Shown piece by piece: positions 23,902-35,646 of a stretch of 56,747 nucleotides of DNA. The stretch is from Paramarasmius palmivorus. Lineage: Eukaryota; Basidiomycota; Agaricomycetes; Agaricales; Marasmiaceae. Position 1 is the stretch's first letter, and each line of letters begins with the position of its first letter. Location of the stretch: the NCBI GenBank assembly GCA_037176845.1, contig JAYKXP010000223.1, forward strand, positions 1 through 56,747, in the 5' to 3' direction. The translations under genes were made by a program, and so were the position numbers. The notes under the pieces are model-generated. The model was not told the origin of the DNA. It saw nothing but the letters and a program-made list of their open reading frames with translations, and ran no database searches.

Positions 23902-25260
23902 AGTCGTGTAAAAAAGGCAGAGTAAAAGAGGAATATAGGTTGTTGTTGGGCGATTCCACTGGTTTCTTTTATACTGTACACGTTGCAGGTGCGACAAGGT
24001 AGGAACCTGAGACCATTGCGTACGTTGTACGTCACTAGTTAGATATATATCATTTGCGCGCGTACGGAGGAGGTGGCTTCCGAGTCCGAGGAATGAGAAG
24101 TGTGGTTTTGCGTTGGGGAAGGAGAAAAGCTATTGAGCGAAGGCTATGTAACCCATATCCGCAGCTTCGTAGGGAGTATCGGTTTACTCATATGCTGCTG
24201 CCTGCACCGCTTCGATGGGATTGAGAGGAAAGGGACTCTGGCTTGATGTGAAGTGGGGGTGATGGGATTTCCGGCATGAACTGGAACTGAGTATGCTCCA
24301 CGAGGGTAAATGACTTTTTGGAGCATCAGTGGCGGTATTGTACAGCTAAGGCGTTGATCAGACATTAGAGCGTGTTCAGAAAACCCAAAAAGTCTGCGAA
24401 GGAGTGTCAGTGCAAAGGTTGCGATTGTCACTCCAAGTTCACGCACCTGCGATAGTGAACCGTGGCTAGCTCATCTACGGTTTACTCGTCCAATATCAAC
24501 GCTCGTACGTGCCCTAGTATCAACGAAGTGAGACACTGTCGCGCTCAACAAAAGTGTGGAGCTCGATTGCAGCCCAACTTTCTTGGCAGGCGCAGCTTCA
24601 ATCCCATGAGGTGCCCTTGTTGCATGATGTAAAGAAAGAAATACTCGGCTTAGGCTAATCTAGCAGCTAAAATGACAGCTTCAACACAAGTTCTCAGGGA
24701 AAGGAGCGGGAAAGTACGCACGAATAGGTAAGGATCTACCGCTCAATGACCCGTGTAGGGTTCTTGGAGAAAACCTGGGAAAGCCAATCTCCACCTGTCT
24801 GTCAATGATTGCTGGGTAGGTGATCTGAAGCAAATCCCGATGCTGAAGGAAAATCGGTGAGTGATGGTAGCCGTGATAGATGATATCACAGTAGGCTGAG
24901 GACACCCAAATTCTGACTCCCGCGGTCGTTTCGCCACGAATCTACCCTGAGGTTCTCAGTCTCTTCACTGCTGGCACCATGGCCTAAATCGTCAACGGGA
25001 CAGGGAAGAAGTGCATTGTGGTACTGGTTTGTTCTTTGCAAAAAGCTGTCATCACCTTGGAAGCAAATGTTTTGCGAAAGGTGTGGTGGCGGTTCAAGCG
25101 GATTGACATTCCTTTCCTCATGTGAGCTAGGTGTAGTACCTGGTGATTGATAAGATACTCCGAGCACGACTGAGCAGAGGAAGTGTACCTTGCTTTCACG
25201 TTTTGAGAGCTGTACGAGCCTAAGGAAGCAGGAGAACAATGATGAAAAGCGTAACATGAA
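23902..25260. other. Intergenic between peptidase and repeat unit A
   Basis: The first 150 bases should hold the peptidase promoter. A weak TATATAT word lies near 24,043-24,049. Between 24,100 and 25,260 only short open frames occur, and none resembles a known family. Confidence 0.4.
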
Positions 25261-26226
25261 AATGAACCCTCCGTTGTCTTCTTAAATCGCACTGTTGAGA
25301 TCGTAGCGAGGAGGAAATATTTCACGAGGATGCATTGTTGTGGATAGCGAAGTTCAAAAGTTCTGTGGCAGTGCTGACCTGGTGCTGACTCGGACCGGCC
25401 GGGATTCTTCACTTCGACCACCACGTCCTTCCTCCATTCTCGTATACAAACTGGTATACCGTATTCTGGGCTGCCTCAAAATGTCCATGTCTACATCCGA
25501 TTCGCGCTGGTGTTTCGGCGCGAGACATGGCTCCTATAGGATGTATACCTGCAAGACCTCTCCTTCGTTTCCAAACTCTTGGACTTCATCCCATTCAGCC
25601 ACTGTCATGACATCCCTACAGACTGGGGAAGCTGGACGTGGTACGCCGCTTCTACAGGTACAATAGCTACCCTTGGTGGAATCCTTATCCCGTTGGTTTT
25701 TTTGCCGGGCTTGTGCACGTAGATGATGAAGAGGTGTGTATACTCCATTCGTTGCCTCACCACTTTTCTTACTTTTGCACAAATATCAACGAAAATAGTT
25801 CACCAAATGCCTTCAGACTCAATATCAAGGCCTCAAACAACCTATCCCCCTTCACATGTGATGTACTACCAGGCGTATAGGACATGTAGTTGAGGCTCAG
25901 GCTTTACGATACTACTCGTGGACACGGATCGTCACTCGTAGCTCTACACAATCAACCAGGTTGCATGTATATCATGGGAACAGGACCTCAACGAACGACC
26001 GTATATTGTCAAAGTTCGAATTGAAAACACCTCAAGCTTGGCCGCACCTTCCGACTCCAAACACCGCGGCCATTCGATCGGCTGCGGCTCAAGTTACCTT
26101 ACACACTTTGCCTGCGTATAAGGTCACGGTTCCATTCTAATCTGCGAGAATCATTCTTCTTGGTGCTACTGCGCATCTTGGTTCTCGTGTGCAAGACTCA
26201 ATATAAATACATGTACGCCATCTCGC
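25261..26226. repeat. Repeat unit A, complete copy (about 970 bp)
   Basis: The unit begins AATGAACCCTCCGTTGTCTT and ends at CATCTCGC. It matches two separated pieces elsewhere: 30,793-31,245 (its first half) and 52,236-52,734 (its second half), at roughly 85-95% identity by eye. The end contains a TATA-like word (CAATATAAATACATG) which in the other copy lies about 75 bases upstream of the BTB gene start, so part of the unit may be a duplicated gene promoter. I see no long coding region in it. Confidence 0.78.
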
Positions 26227-27526
26227 CGATACAAGGGTAAGTATGTCTCTATTCTTTGACGACAACTACCAGCTTAATGAATAAAAGCTATAGTTCTCCT
26301 ATGAAAACAATGAGGACATTATTAACATCGAACCGAGTTCAACGTTCAACCCCTGCATGTTAACTAAGACCTTCAGAATCGAAATCATTTGCTCTCAGAA
26401 ACCTGTTGCAATGGAGAAAAGTACAGAATCTGTGGGGAGAAGCATGATGGATGAAGTTCGAGATATGCAGAAATTTAGCGGGTGCACAACCATGGTATGT
26501 CTTTCCGGGCCAGCGACTCTAGAGCAACTCCGAGACCATACAGCTGACTTATTCTCAATAAACAGTCGCTGAGTTGTCAGAATTCCAGTAAAACTGTCCA
26601 GAAATTACAAGATACGTCACCCCTCGCACTGAACTCTTGCGCACAAAAATTTCCTTCTACTATACGTACTGTGCGCACTTGCTGCGTATCGGACCTTATC
26701 GATCTGAACTCAACCAATACATCTATTGAATCAGATGTATTGTTCCGTGCGTTCGATACAGCTGAAGCCTCCGAATCGTTTAATCAAACTATACATTTGC
26801 CGGCAGCCGTCGTCGTCGTGTTCAACCTCAGGGCCTCGTCATTGACCTTCACACTTCTAGGAACTGCCGCCATCTTCTACATTCACCACGGGCTCGGTTA
26901 ATGAATCCGGCAGGAAAGTGAATACAGTCGAACTTCAGGTTGCCTATTCAATATCGACCCTCATGGATTTTTTGAATCACTTGTTCTTGAACGCTGAGCA
27001 TCCCGAAGGTGACCCCTTCCTCCTCTCCTCCTGTAACTCTTCTTATCGAATGTGGAACATTGCGTCACTCAGGCCCAAACTCGAGGTGTGTACTCAACGA
27101 TTCTCTCGACCACCTATGATCTCCAACTTGTCTCAGCCCAGGAGGAAACTGAGTATCGGCATCATCAGCATTTCGCAAGATGGCTTGTCACACAACAGAG
27201 CTATTTGTGGAAGTAGTTGCATATGTTGGTCACCTTCTCTTCTATTCCGTTTGTTGCCACCGTGTCAGTGTGACTCACTATTGGAAATGCGAAGCCCTCA
27301 CAAGGCGTAAAGGAAGGGTATATTCTTCTCGGATTCTCCAAAGATCCACAACGGCCTACGTTCAAGGGTTGGTGCCATATCAACGTTCAACCTGCATAGT
27401 ACCTGACATGGATCTATCTTCACAGAACCTCCACATCTTACTCGTCAAAAAAGCGCCCCAAACCGCGACATAACCGTTTGTTTGGTATCGGAGCTGCACA
27501 TTCAGCCGGAATATAATTTATATGTT
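26227..27526. other. No supported gene
   Basis: Several open frames of 70-130 codons occur on the plus strand, but they lack recognisable domains or consistent splice structure. A decayed gene downstream of unit A copy 1, where the other copy has a BTB gene, is conceivable, but I see no BTB motif here. Confidence 0.35.
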
Positions 27527-28115
27527 CTACTTTATTGAGGATATTGAGACGATCAGTTGACAGTTTGAGTACGAGTATGTGCCGTGACTTGCTCTTCGTA
27601 TCTTGATTTGACCTACCCTCAGGAAACAATCGTGTATCTCCACATCCGAACTCCATGGTGCCGAATTACTTACTTCCCTAAATTCTGTGCGATTATGCTG
27701 TCTTTGACAGTATGGGCATCTGAATTCGTAGGGAGTGAGCGCCCGAGAAGACAGGCAACTTTTACAGGTGAAGACTCTTGCTGCTGGTGTATTACACGAT
27801 CTAACTGACAAGGCTTTTTAACACACTACCACATCGCTTGCGATCGTCAGGTAGTATCATCAGATTCTCGAGACTACACAAGCGCTCCATACTAAACGGG
27901 AACATCCTGGTGGAAGCTAAGCGCCGGGCACTGGTCACTGCACTCCGGACACTTAGAAGCATCTTGACTGTCTGTACTTCGCGAGCCAAGATCCTGCTGT
28001 CTTTCACAGTGTTTTAATGGACGACAGAAGCTGCCACGAGAGCGATTTTGGAGCAATTGCACTGTTCTGAGCAGGTGTTCCTTACTCAAAGCAGACAATA
28101 CTGGTTGTGTCATGA
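27527..28115 (-). CDS. Possible small zinc-binding protein (CxxC pairs), uncertain
   Basis: On the minus strand a frame contains FTCKSCLSSRALTPYEFRCP followed by YCQRQHNRTEF, a C-x2-C...C-x2-C pattern. An upstream frame has DASKCPECSDQCPALSFHQD with another cysteine cluster. They might be two exons of one zinc-ribbon or RING/IBR-like gene starting at about 28,115 (MTQPVLSALSKEHLLRTVQL). I could not find a clean join, so this could equally be a gene remnant or chance frames. Confidence 0.25.
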
Positions 28116-28145
28116 TACATGATACATGATACATGATACATGACA
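28111..28145. repeat. Heptanucleotide microsatellite (CATGATA)n
   Basis: Four full CATGATA units and a partial fifth lie about 120 bases upstream of the cysteine-peptidase start. They may fall in its promoter. Confidence 0.9.
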
Positions 28146-28263
28146 TGGAGAACAGGAACTCTGGGGCTATAAAGTGAGAGCCTCTCCAGTGATTGCTGCT
28201 CCAGACCCTCCACTCAAACCAAGCCATCCAGGACTTAATCCTTCAACAACTTTTGCCACAGTC

Positions 28264-29527
28264 ATGTCCGAGTCCTTCAACGTTCTTGCCGATGCTACTG
28301 AGGACAACTCCAAGCTTGGAGCAAAGATCATTGACGTTGCTCACCGGAACGCCAATGAGGAGCTTGTCCCCGCCGTGGGACACCAGAGCGCCGAATTTCT
28401 TCGAAAGATCGAGTGAGAAATTTTTTGTATGTTTTCTTGCAACCGTTTCTCACAATTGTCGCAGTGAAGGCTTGGGAGATGGTGGCGAATCAAACAAACC
28501 TCCCAACGACGGGGATGACTCTGATGCGGTGAGCATGTTAATTTTAACAAGCCCCAGAGTTCTGAGTAACTGACACACACGTAGGATGATGGTGAAACCT
28601 CTGGCAATGAGGACCAGGATGGCGATGATAGTCCAGGTGCTTACGACGACAGCAGAGCTCCCCTCCCCTCCGAACCGGATTCTCGCGATCTTGTTTATAA
28701 ATACGACTCCAAACAGCCTCACGGTCCCCATGTTGACCTTCGCGATCTCTGCCCGCCGGTATATGTTCAGGGGCAGATGGGGAGCTGTACTGCCCAAGCT
28801 GTCGCTGCGGCATTTGAGTTCGAAGTCCGGAAGCAACATCTGCCCCACTTTTCACCCTCCAGGCTTTTTATCTGGTACAAAGCTCGTGCAATGTCGACCG
28901 ACCGTGATGCTGTTAAGAAGAATGTTGGTACCAGTCTGAGAGACGCTATCAAGTCTCTCGACTTTAAGGCTCACGGCGGCGTGTGTTCGGAGAGTGACTG
29001 GTCCTACGAGGTCGGAAAATTCAACAAGAAGACTCATTTCTTCGTCCAGGGCGCAAAGGCCGCGAAACAACCTCCCAAGACTGTCGAGCAACATTCACAT
29101 CAACACACAGCAACTAGCTACTATACCTTCCCGGCGGGGAATGATCTCCAGAAGCGGCTCATTAATTGCCTCCATCAAGGCTATCCTTTTGTCTTTGGAA
29201 TGAAGACTTACAAATTACTTCAATCCGGTGTTGGTAAGGATGGCAAAGGTCTAAGTACGTCCAAAATTCATATTCTTGTCTTCTTGCTACCGGTTATTCA
29301 TACACCTGCTAGGAATGCCGACACCCCAGGATAAAAAGAACGGTGAACATCGTCACTCTCTTCTGGCAGTTGGTTACATTCAGGAAGAGAAGGTGTTCAT
29401 TGTCCGCAATTCCTGGAGTGCGAATTGGGGTCAGGGTGGCTACTTTTACATGCCATACGGCTACCTGCAATATTGCCATGATTTCTGGACTATCCGTGTT
29501 GTTAATTCCAAGCTTGTGGGCAAATGA
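28264..29527 (+). CDS. Papain-like (C1 family) cysteine peptidase
   Basis: Start 28264 (MSESFNVLADATEDNSKLGA). Three introns: one after about 28,410, one near 28,530-28,585, and one near 29,255-29,312. The first 90 residues form an acidic linker (DGDDSDADDGETSGNEDQDG). The catalytic Cys lies in VQGQMGSCTAQAVAAAFEFE (oxyanion Gln, then G-S-C). FSPSRLFIWYKAR follows as in bacterial-type C1 peptidases. The catalytic His is in GEHRHSLLAVGY and the Asn in VRNSWSANWGQGGYFYMPYG. The protein lacks an obvious signal peptide and a classical propeptide, so it may be cytosolic. The family form resembles the compact C1 peptidases common in bacteria and scattered in fungi; transfer from bacteria is possible, but introns show long residence. 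All three catalytic positions are present. Confidence 0.87.
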
Positions 29528-30094
29528 TTCTCCAATCATTTCACGCTGTGTTCGTACTCTCTCATAATCCGCAAAAGTGCATGAATGCTGAATGGCTGGA
29601 ATAGGGTCAGCGATTTCGATATCCGGTGCGTTCAGATTCTTCGGATTTTTGACAGTGCTGACATTTCAGTGTTAGATATAACTCGAATGGATCACCTGTA
29701 CAAGACCGAAATTTCTTCTCGTGTTTCCTGACATATACGAAAAACAACGAATGTAGTAACGATTGTGACGTCTTCCAGTGATGTATTTTGTACTTTGTAA
29801 ATTGGCGTGTAGTACGATGCGGGAGTTGTGCCGCGGAGCTCATCTACGAATGCCCAAATTAATCCGAATGGATCTAAACTAGCAGTCAGGCCTCTGGGAG
29901 CCAAAAGTCGACACGAATACTTGAACAAAACACCGCGCACAGAGGCGGATAAGGCTTAGTGGTAAATCGAGAAGTCCGAGAAGGGTTTGATTGAAACGCG
30001 TCAGACCATGTTACGTATAACCAATGCTTTCATTCATTCAGGGAAAAGGACATGCAAACAAGGGATATACATGACCCTGAACGAACGGAATGAA
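29528..30094. other. Intergenic between peptidase and kinase remnant
   Basis: Convergent 3' flanks of the two neighbouring genes. I see no gene or repeat in it. Confidence 0.4.
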
Positions 30095-30792
30095 TTAACT
30101 TGTGCTAGAACTCTCCGAATCCAACGATCCGTCTTGCTCTTGATTTTGCCTTGAGATGTCCAACACCGACTTGAAAACCGCATCAAACCTCTCCAACGCC
30201 TTGATCATCGACGGCCTATCCTCCATCATCCACCAACTAAACTCATCGAGCTCGCGCCAACCATCAACAACCACCTCTTCTTTATCCATGAGCATACGAA
30301 CCGTATAGCCTATAGCCCAAGCGTCTGCTTTCCATGGGTCATACAATGGTGGTGGATCTCCTTCCTCGGTTTCTTCCCAATCAAACCATTTCCTCACCTC
30401 TGGCGCTACACACTCGTAAGTCCCAGCAGAGCCTTCAAGCACGCACGGCGGCTTCCCATACATTACCCAACCCAGATCAATCACCGTTAGATCTGAAGTA
30501 CGATGGTCCATAGCAAGATTGTGTGGCTTTATATCGAGATGACATAGATTATGAGAATGTAGGAATTGAATAGCTTCGATAAGTTGCCGGGTAATGATGT
30601 GGAGCCTGGTACCCGAAAGACTGCGGCCATTGACTGCGTTCAAGTCATAGCCATAGTCAGGCATTGCAATGAGGTGTTGGCCAGTGGGGAGGAGATATGG
30701 GGGTAGAACGAGAGTAGCGATGCGCTGAGAAGACGGATTCAAAGGTTCGAGAGTTTTGAAAGTTTCCAGTTCGTCGTCGCCGATAACACGAG
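30095..30792 (-). pseudogene. Protein kinase C-lobe, 5' end replaced by repeat unit A
   Basis: The minus frame contains a kinase C-lobe: ITRQLIEAIQFLHSHNLCHL, then the catalytic loop HLDIKPHNLAM, a DLG in place of DFG (VIDLGWVMYG), GTYECVAPEV as activation-segment end and DPWKADAWAIGYTVRML as helix F. It begins abruptly with VIGDDELETFKTLEPLNP at about 30,785. The N-lobe (Gly-rich loop, VAIK Lys) is absent, because the sequence upstream switches exactly to unit A at about 30,793. HLDIKPHN implies a Ser/Thr-like kinase of the fungal FunK1-related or small kinase type. Without the N-lobe it cannot bind ATP normally, so a pseudogene is most likely. Confidence 0.75.
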
Positions 30793-31245
30793 AATGAACC
30801 CTCCGTTGTCTTCTTAAATCGCACTGTTGAGATCGTAGCGAGGAGGACTCGGAAATATTTCACGAGGATGCATTGTTGTGGATAGCGAAGAAGAATATTC
30901 TGTGGCAGTGCTGATTCGGATTCTTCGCTTCGACCACCACGTCCTTTGTCCATTCTCGTCTACCATATTCTAGGCTACTTCCAAATGTCCATATCTACAT
31001 CCGATTCAAGCTGGTCTTTCGGCGCGAAACATGGCTCCTGTAGGATATATCTGCAAGATAAACTTTGACCTCTCCTTCGTTTCCTACTACCAGTCTCAAT
31101 CTCCAGCACCCACCCTCATCCCATTCAACCACTGTCATAATATGTCTACAGTGTGGGGAAACTGGACTTGGAACGCTACCAGTAGCTACCCTTGGTGGTA
31201 TCCTTATCTCGTTGGATTTATTTGCCGGGCTTGTGCAATGAAGAG
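30793..31245. repeat. Repeat unit A, left half of the split copy
   Basis: Matches 25,261-25,735 closely, with a few small indels, and stops at ATGAAGAG (31,238-31,245), the 8-base duplication flanking the giant transposon. The other half resumes at 52,236. Confidence 0.85.
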
Positions 31246-33585
31246 GGGGCAGCCGCGGGAGGTACTGGGGTATTTCAATCAATTCGGATGGGCTGTGACC
31301 TGTGACCGCTCCATCCGAACCTCACATATTCGGATGAGGGCCTCACGGTCTGTGACCGCGAAAATTTTTCGGATATTGGCGCCCAGAAACTGCCAAATTA
31401 GGAATTTTTTGGGCGGTCACACTCCGAGGAAGTTCGGATGGACCCCTTGCGGCAGCGTGACCATCCGAAAATATTCGGAAATTTTTGGCCCTGTGACGCG
31501 TGACCATCCGAATTGATTGAAATACCCCAGTAACACCCACGAAAAGATGTGGAATTGGACAGAAAAAAGATGTGAGCCGGCCCACATTCACCGGCACCTG
31601 ATGTATGTAATATGTAATTGATAGACCAAAAATGTAAATCGGCGTCTAAACTAATGTGTCGTGGGAGGTTTTGAGGAACTATGACTGAAAAAAGGCAAGA
31701 GCGCGCGGTTCATGGGAACTGCCATTATTAACATGGCATAGTGGTTCTGGCGAACTGGACATTGGTTAGTGGTGCGTATTCAAGCAGGGTGATCGTTGCA
31801 GCACCATTCCTCACCCATTTACAGCTTAGGGAAGCCCAGGTCTGCCAGGATCGTCATCAGCATTCGTACTTGAGGGCGGTTCCCGGGAACCGTCGACGAC
31901 TGGATAGCCCGACAACGGTTCCTGAGAACCATTGACCAGTCGACACGCACAACCTTCCAACCACTTCCTACCCTACCAGAATCACATCAAACCTAGAGGA
32001 ATTCATCGATATGTGACCTATTCGGATGCGGTTTCTGGGAACCACGGCTGACTCGGACGTTGCTGATGGTTCTGAGGAACTGAATATTGGTTTGGGTGGA
32101 GGTTTTTGAGGGTTCTTAGTGACAGTTCTTAGGAACTGTCGGTAGCTTCATTATGCAACCCCTTCCTATGCCCTTCACCAATGCCGAAGACTACACAAAC
32201 CTCACAGAAGTCGTCAAACACCGCCCATTCATGTACGGTTTCTAGGAACCATGACTGCCTCAGACCTTGGCCGACGGTTCTAAGGAACTGCCGATACCGA
32301 GAGTGGTCGTTGACGGTTCCAGGGAACCTCTGACTGGTTCATCACTCAACACCTTCCTATGTCCAACACCCATGCCTGGATCATTCAAAACCTCAAGAAA
32401 GACATTGACCTACCTTACCTCAATACCGTTCCTGGGAACCGTACTTGCCTCAGGACTTTGTTGATGGTTCTGACGAACTGTCAACACCGGCAGAGGTCGC
32501 TGGCGGTTCTGACGAACTGTCAACTACCTTATCACTCAATTCCTTTCTACGACCTTCACCCATCCCTGGATCATCCCAAACCTCGAGAAAAACAGTAACC
32601 TACCTTACCCCAGTACAGTTCCCGAGAACCGTAACTACCTCAGAATTTCGCTGGTGGTTCTGACGAACTGTCAACACCGGCAGAGGTCGCTGGCGGTTCT
32701 GACGAACTGTCAACTACCTTATCACTCAACCCCATCCTACGACCTTCGCCCATGCCCAGATCATTCCAAGTCTCGCAGAAAGCATGGGAAACAGCCTACC
32801 CCAATACAGTTCCCGAGAACCGTAACTACCTCAGAAGTTCGCTGGTGGTTCTAAGGAACTGTCAACACCGGCAGAGGTCGCTGGCGGTTCTGACGAACTG
32901 TCAACTACCTTATCCCTCAATTCCTTTCTACGACCTTCACCCATCCCTGGATCATCCCAAACCTCGAGAAAAACAGTAACCTACCTTACCCCAGTACAGT
33001 TCCCGAGAACTGTAACTACCTCAGAATTTCGCTGGTGGTTCTGACGAACTGTCAACACCGGCAGAGGTCGCTGGCGGTTCTGACGAACTGTCAACTACCT
33101 TATCACTCAACCCCATCCTACGACCTTCGCCCATGCCCAGATCACTCCAAGTCTCGCAGAAAGCATGGGAAACAGCCTACCCCAATACAGTTCCCGAGAA
33201 CCGTAACTACCTCAGAATTTCGCTGGTGGTTCTAAGGAACTGTCAACACCGGCAGAGGTCGTTGACGGTTCTGGAAAACTGCTGCCTATTTGTTAATCAG
33301 CCCCTTCCTACAGCCTTCACCTGCGCCAGGATCCTTCAAACCCTCGCGGAAGATATCAGTGACCACCTACTCGAGTATGGTTCCTAGGAACTGTGCATAC
33401 CTTGGAACTTTGTTGACGGTTCTGACGAACTGTCGTCTCCTTCATCACCCAACCCCTTCCTACAGCCTTCACCCATGCCGAGATCATCCAAAACCTCGAG
33501 GAAGACATCGTCAGCCATTTACGCAAACACGGTTTTTAGGAACTGTTCCAGCCTCGCAACTTCAGTCTTGGTTCTGAGGAACTGT
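31246..33585 (+). repeat. Left terminal inverted repeat with palindrome array
   Basis: The arm is non-coding and holds about 30 copies of a 16-18 base imperfect palindrome, consensus GGTTCT-N-N-NGAACTGTC or its variant AGTTCCCGAGAACCGT (core GTTC-N4-GAAC). From about 32,427 to 33,280 they fall into five tandem units of about 190 bases, each with three palindromes spaced 37-40 bases. Short open frames through the array recur only because the units repeat. Such subterminal arrays usually serve as transposase binding sites (inference). A MITE interrupts the arm at 31,265-31,530. Confidence 0.87.
31265..31530. mobile_element. 266 bp MITE with TA duplication (copy 2), nested in left arm
   Basis: Termini CTGGGGTATTTCAATCAATT and its inverse are flanked by TA (31,263-31,264 and 31,531-31,532). 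It is the same family as 20,209-20,482, with diverged interior. The right arm of the giant element lacks it, so it arrived after that element formed or inserted. Confidence 0.85.
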
Positions 33586-33862
33586 CACTTTAAGGAGACG
33601 CTGTTCATGGATCTATGGAACTGCCTCCCTTCACCAAATTTGAGGAGCCGCTGCCTTGGACCGAATCTCACTATTTGACTGCCCGACCCCCTCGAATTGC
33701 CATTTCTCAACCTTTCGTCACAATACCTTAAGAAATGCATCTATAAATGACCTCCCCCTGGACGGTTCTCAGGAACTGCAACCTTTTTCAACTCCGACCT
33801 GTCACGACTTCAGTGACGCAGTGACAAGAGGTGACAACGTCCTCTAGTTCCCAACGACACCC

Positions 33863-35229
33863 ATGGATGACAACCTCACACAGCCATTGCTTAACGGTAT
33901 GAGGTACTACCTCTGTCGCACACAAGTGCTCACTCTTAAGGCATTTAGACGTCTCTGGTACTCCCTTGCATATTGCAGATCCGCACGTTGAGCAGCTGGT
34001 GTCTGTCATCCGGGAAAATCTAGACAGTGAGTCGCTCGTGAACAATCTATTGCTTCATCTTCTAATCTAAAGCACTACAGAGGTTCATTGGCATAATGGT
34101 CGAGTGAGAGCACATCAACAGAGGCTTGAACAACACATGGAGCTTGTGGATGCATCGGCCAGAAATGCAGAGGCTGCACTTGGTTCGTTTTTGGCCTAGA
34201 GATAAAGTCTTGTTTAATCTTCACCATAGGTTCACTACTGGATTACTTTTCAACACAACCTGGCCAACTCGAGGCACGCGAATCAGATCCCGACCGACGT
34301 GAATCTTATGCAACGGCCTTGTCACGAACGTCAACTCCTGAAACTACGTATACCGACGTCTCATATGAACAACTTGTACGAGACGTTAACCTTACACCCA
34401 ACGGAGGTCATACAGACATGGTTTTGGACAATGCCGAAACACCTGCTCCGGGTTCATGCCCATGTGACAAGGCCATTCAGACTGAGGAACGCCTCGGCGA
34501 CACTCAGGCAGGAGGCTCGTCAATTTTGTTCGAGCGCTCGCTTTTTCAAACATTCTCCCGGACCGGTCCTTTACATCCTTTTGCGTACTGCGATGCTCCG
34601 CCTGCATCTAGCATCTCACGTGCCTCGTCGTCTGAGCCCCAACCATGCTTAAAGACGAGGAACACCAAAGCTGCAAACCTGCCCAGCACAGAGCCTCGTA
34701 AGCGGCAACCTACAGTGGCATCTGCGAGGCCAAAGGAGAAGGGCAGAGCACTCGGGGCGTACCTAGTCCTAACAAGTAGCGGAGGCACTATTTACACTGA
34801 TAAGTGAGTTTGTTCCTAAATAGGTACTTTTACTGTATCTAACGGCTCGGAATGTGCAGGTCAAAGGCAAATAAAGCGGCCAAGGCCAAGGGCAGCAGTT
34901 CTGCCCTACCATTCCTGACTGAACACGACGCTCAACTAGCCCTCAATGGTTGTGTCGCATCAAATCTTACGCACTACCTTGTAGACGCCAATTATCAAAT
35001 GGCCTGGTTTGTAGTGCTCAAAGGTTCCAACCCAGGTTTCTGTGACCGGTAATTCAATAGCCCAACCTTCACCGCCTGTTCACTAACTGTCAAACCAAGG
35101 TCCGGATTAGTCCAGTCAATCGGGACCGATTATATGAAGGACTTGACCAGTGACGATATTATACCTACATTCACGGAGAAGGATGCTGAAGATATTTACT
35201 GTGACCGTAAGAACATGTACGTAGATTGA
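33863..35229 (+). CDS. Hypothetical cargo protein, six exons
   Basis: Exons 33863-33896, 33979-34026, 34081-34182, 34230-34803, 34860-35048 and 35100-35229 join in phase to 358 residues. The N-terminal third is helical and probably coiled coil (HVEQLVSVIRENLD, AHQQRLEQHMELVDASARNA). The middle is disordered and Ser/Pro/Lys-rich (RPKEKGRALGAYLV begins a short ordered part). The end is a compact segment (FLTEHDAQLALNGC, DANYQMAWFVVLKG, TDYMKDLTSDDIIPTFTEKD). I do not recognise the family. It is the first gene inside the left arm and is transcribed away from it, convergent with the transposase. Consistent splicing and an open frame argue for a functional gene. A role in transposition is a guess. 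Confidence 0.6.
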
Positions 35230-35646
35230 GAGTAACTTGAGAGACGTGCTTAGAGTGCCCTTTTTGATGTGTTCAACGGGTGTGGGATGATAACCAAATA
35301 TAGAAATAGGCGACACGTCAACAGAAATGTGACTAGACATGGTCACATTTGTGACTCGCTCTTCTGACAGCAGTTTCCTAGAACTGCCAACGCAGTTACT
35401 AGGACTGCACGCTCATGACTAGAAAGCTCACTGGGTATCTAATGCGGTGCGTCATAGAGTCCTTTGAAAATGATCTGTGTTATTTACCCCTTCTTGTAGC
35501 TGCCGAACCTAGATTTCTCTGCCATGGGGAGAACGGTTCCTACGAACTGCGGCTTCTTGACGGCTTCTGTTTAAATGCCTTTGGTTCAATCACTAATAAC
35601 ACCTATATTTCTATTACAGTTCCCTGCACTACTGCTATAGGTCAAG
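35230..35646. other. Spacer between two convergent genes with two palindrome copies
   Basis: No gene is supported. Two isolated copies of the terminal palindrome family occur near 35,371 (AGTTTCCTAGAACTGCC) and 35,525 (ACGGTTCCTACGAACTGCGG), outside the arms. Confidence 0.5.

Noticed and set aside
32427..33280. CRISPR-like array
   Set aside because: Regular spacing exists, but the units are palindromes within larger tandem repeats in a eukaryotic transposon, and the intervening sequences are repeated too.
31741..33577. Many 60-95 codon open frames in the left arm, and identical ones in the right arm
   Set aside because: They repeat with the 190-base units and consist of the palindrome motif read through. 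No start context, splicing or domain supports a gene.
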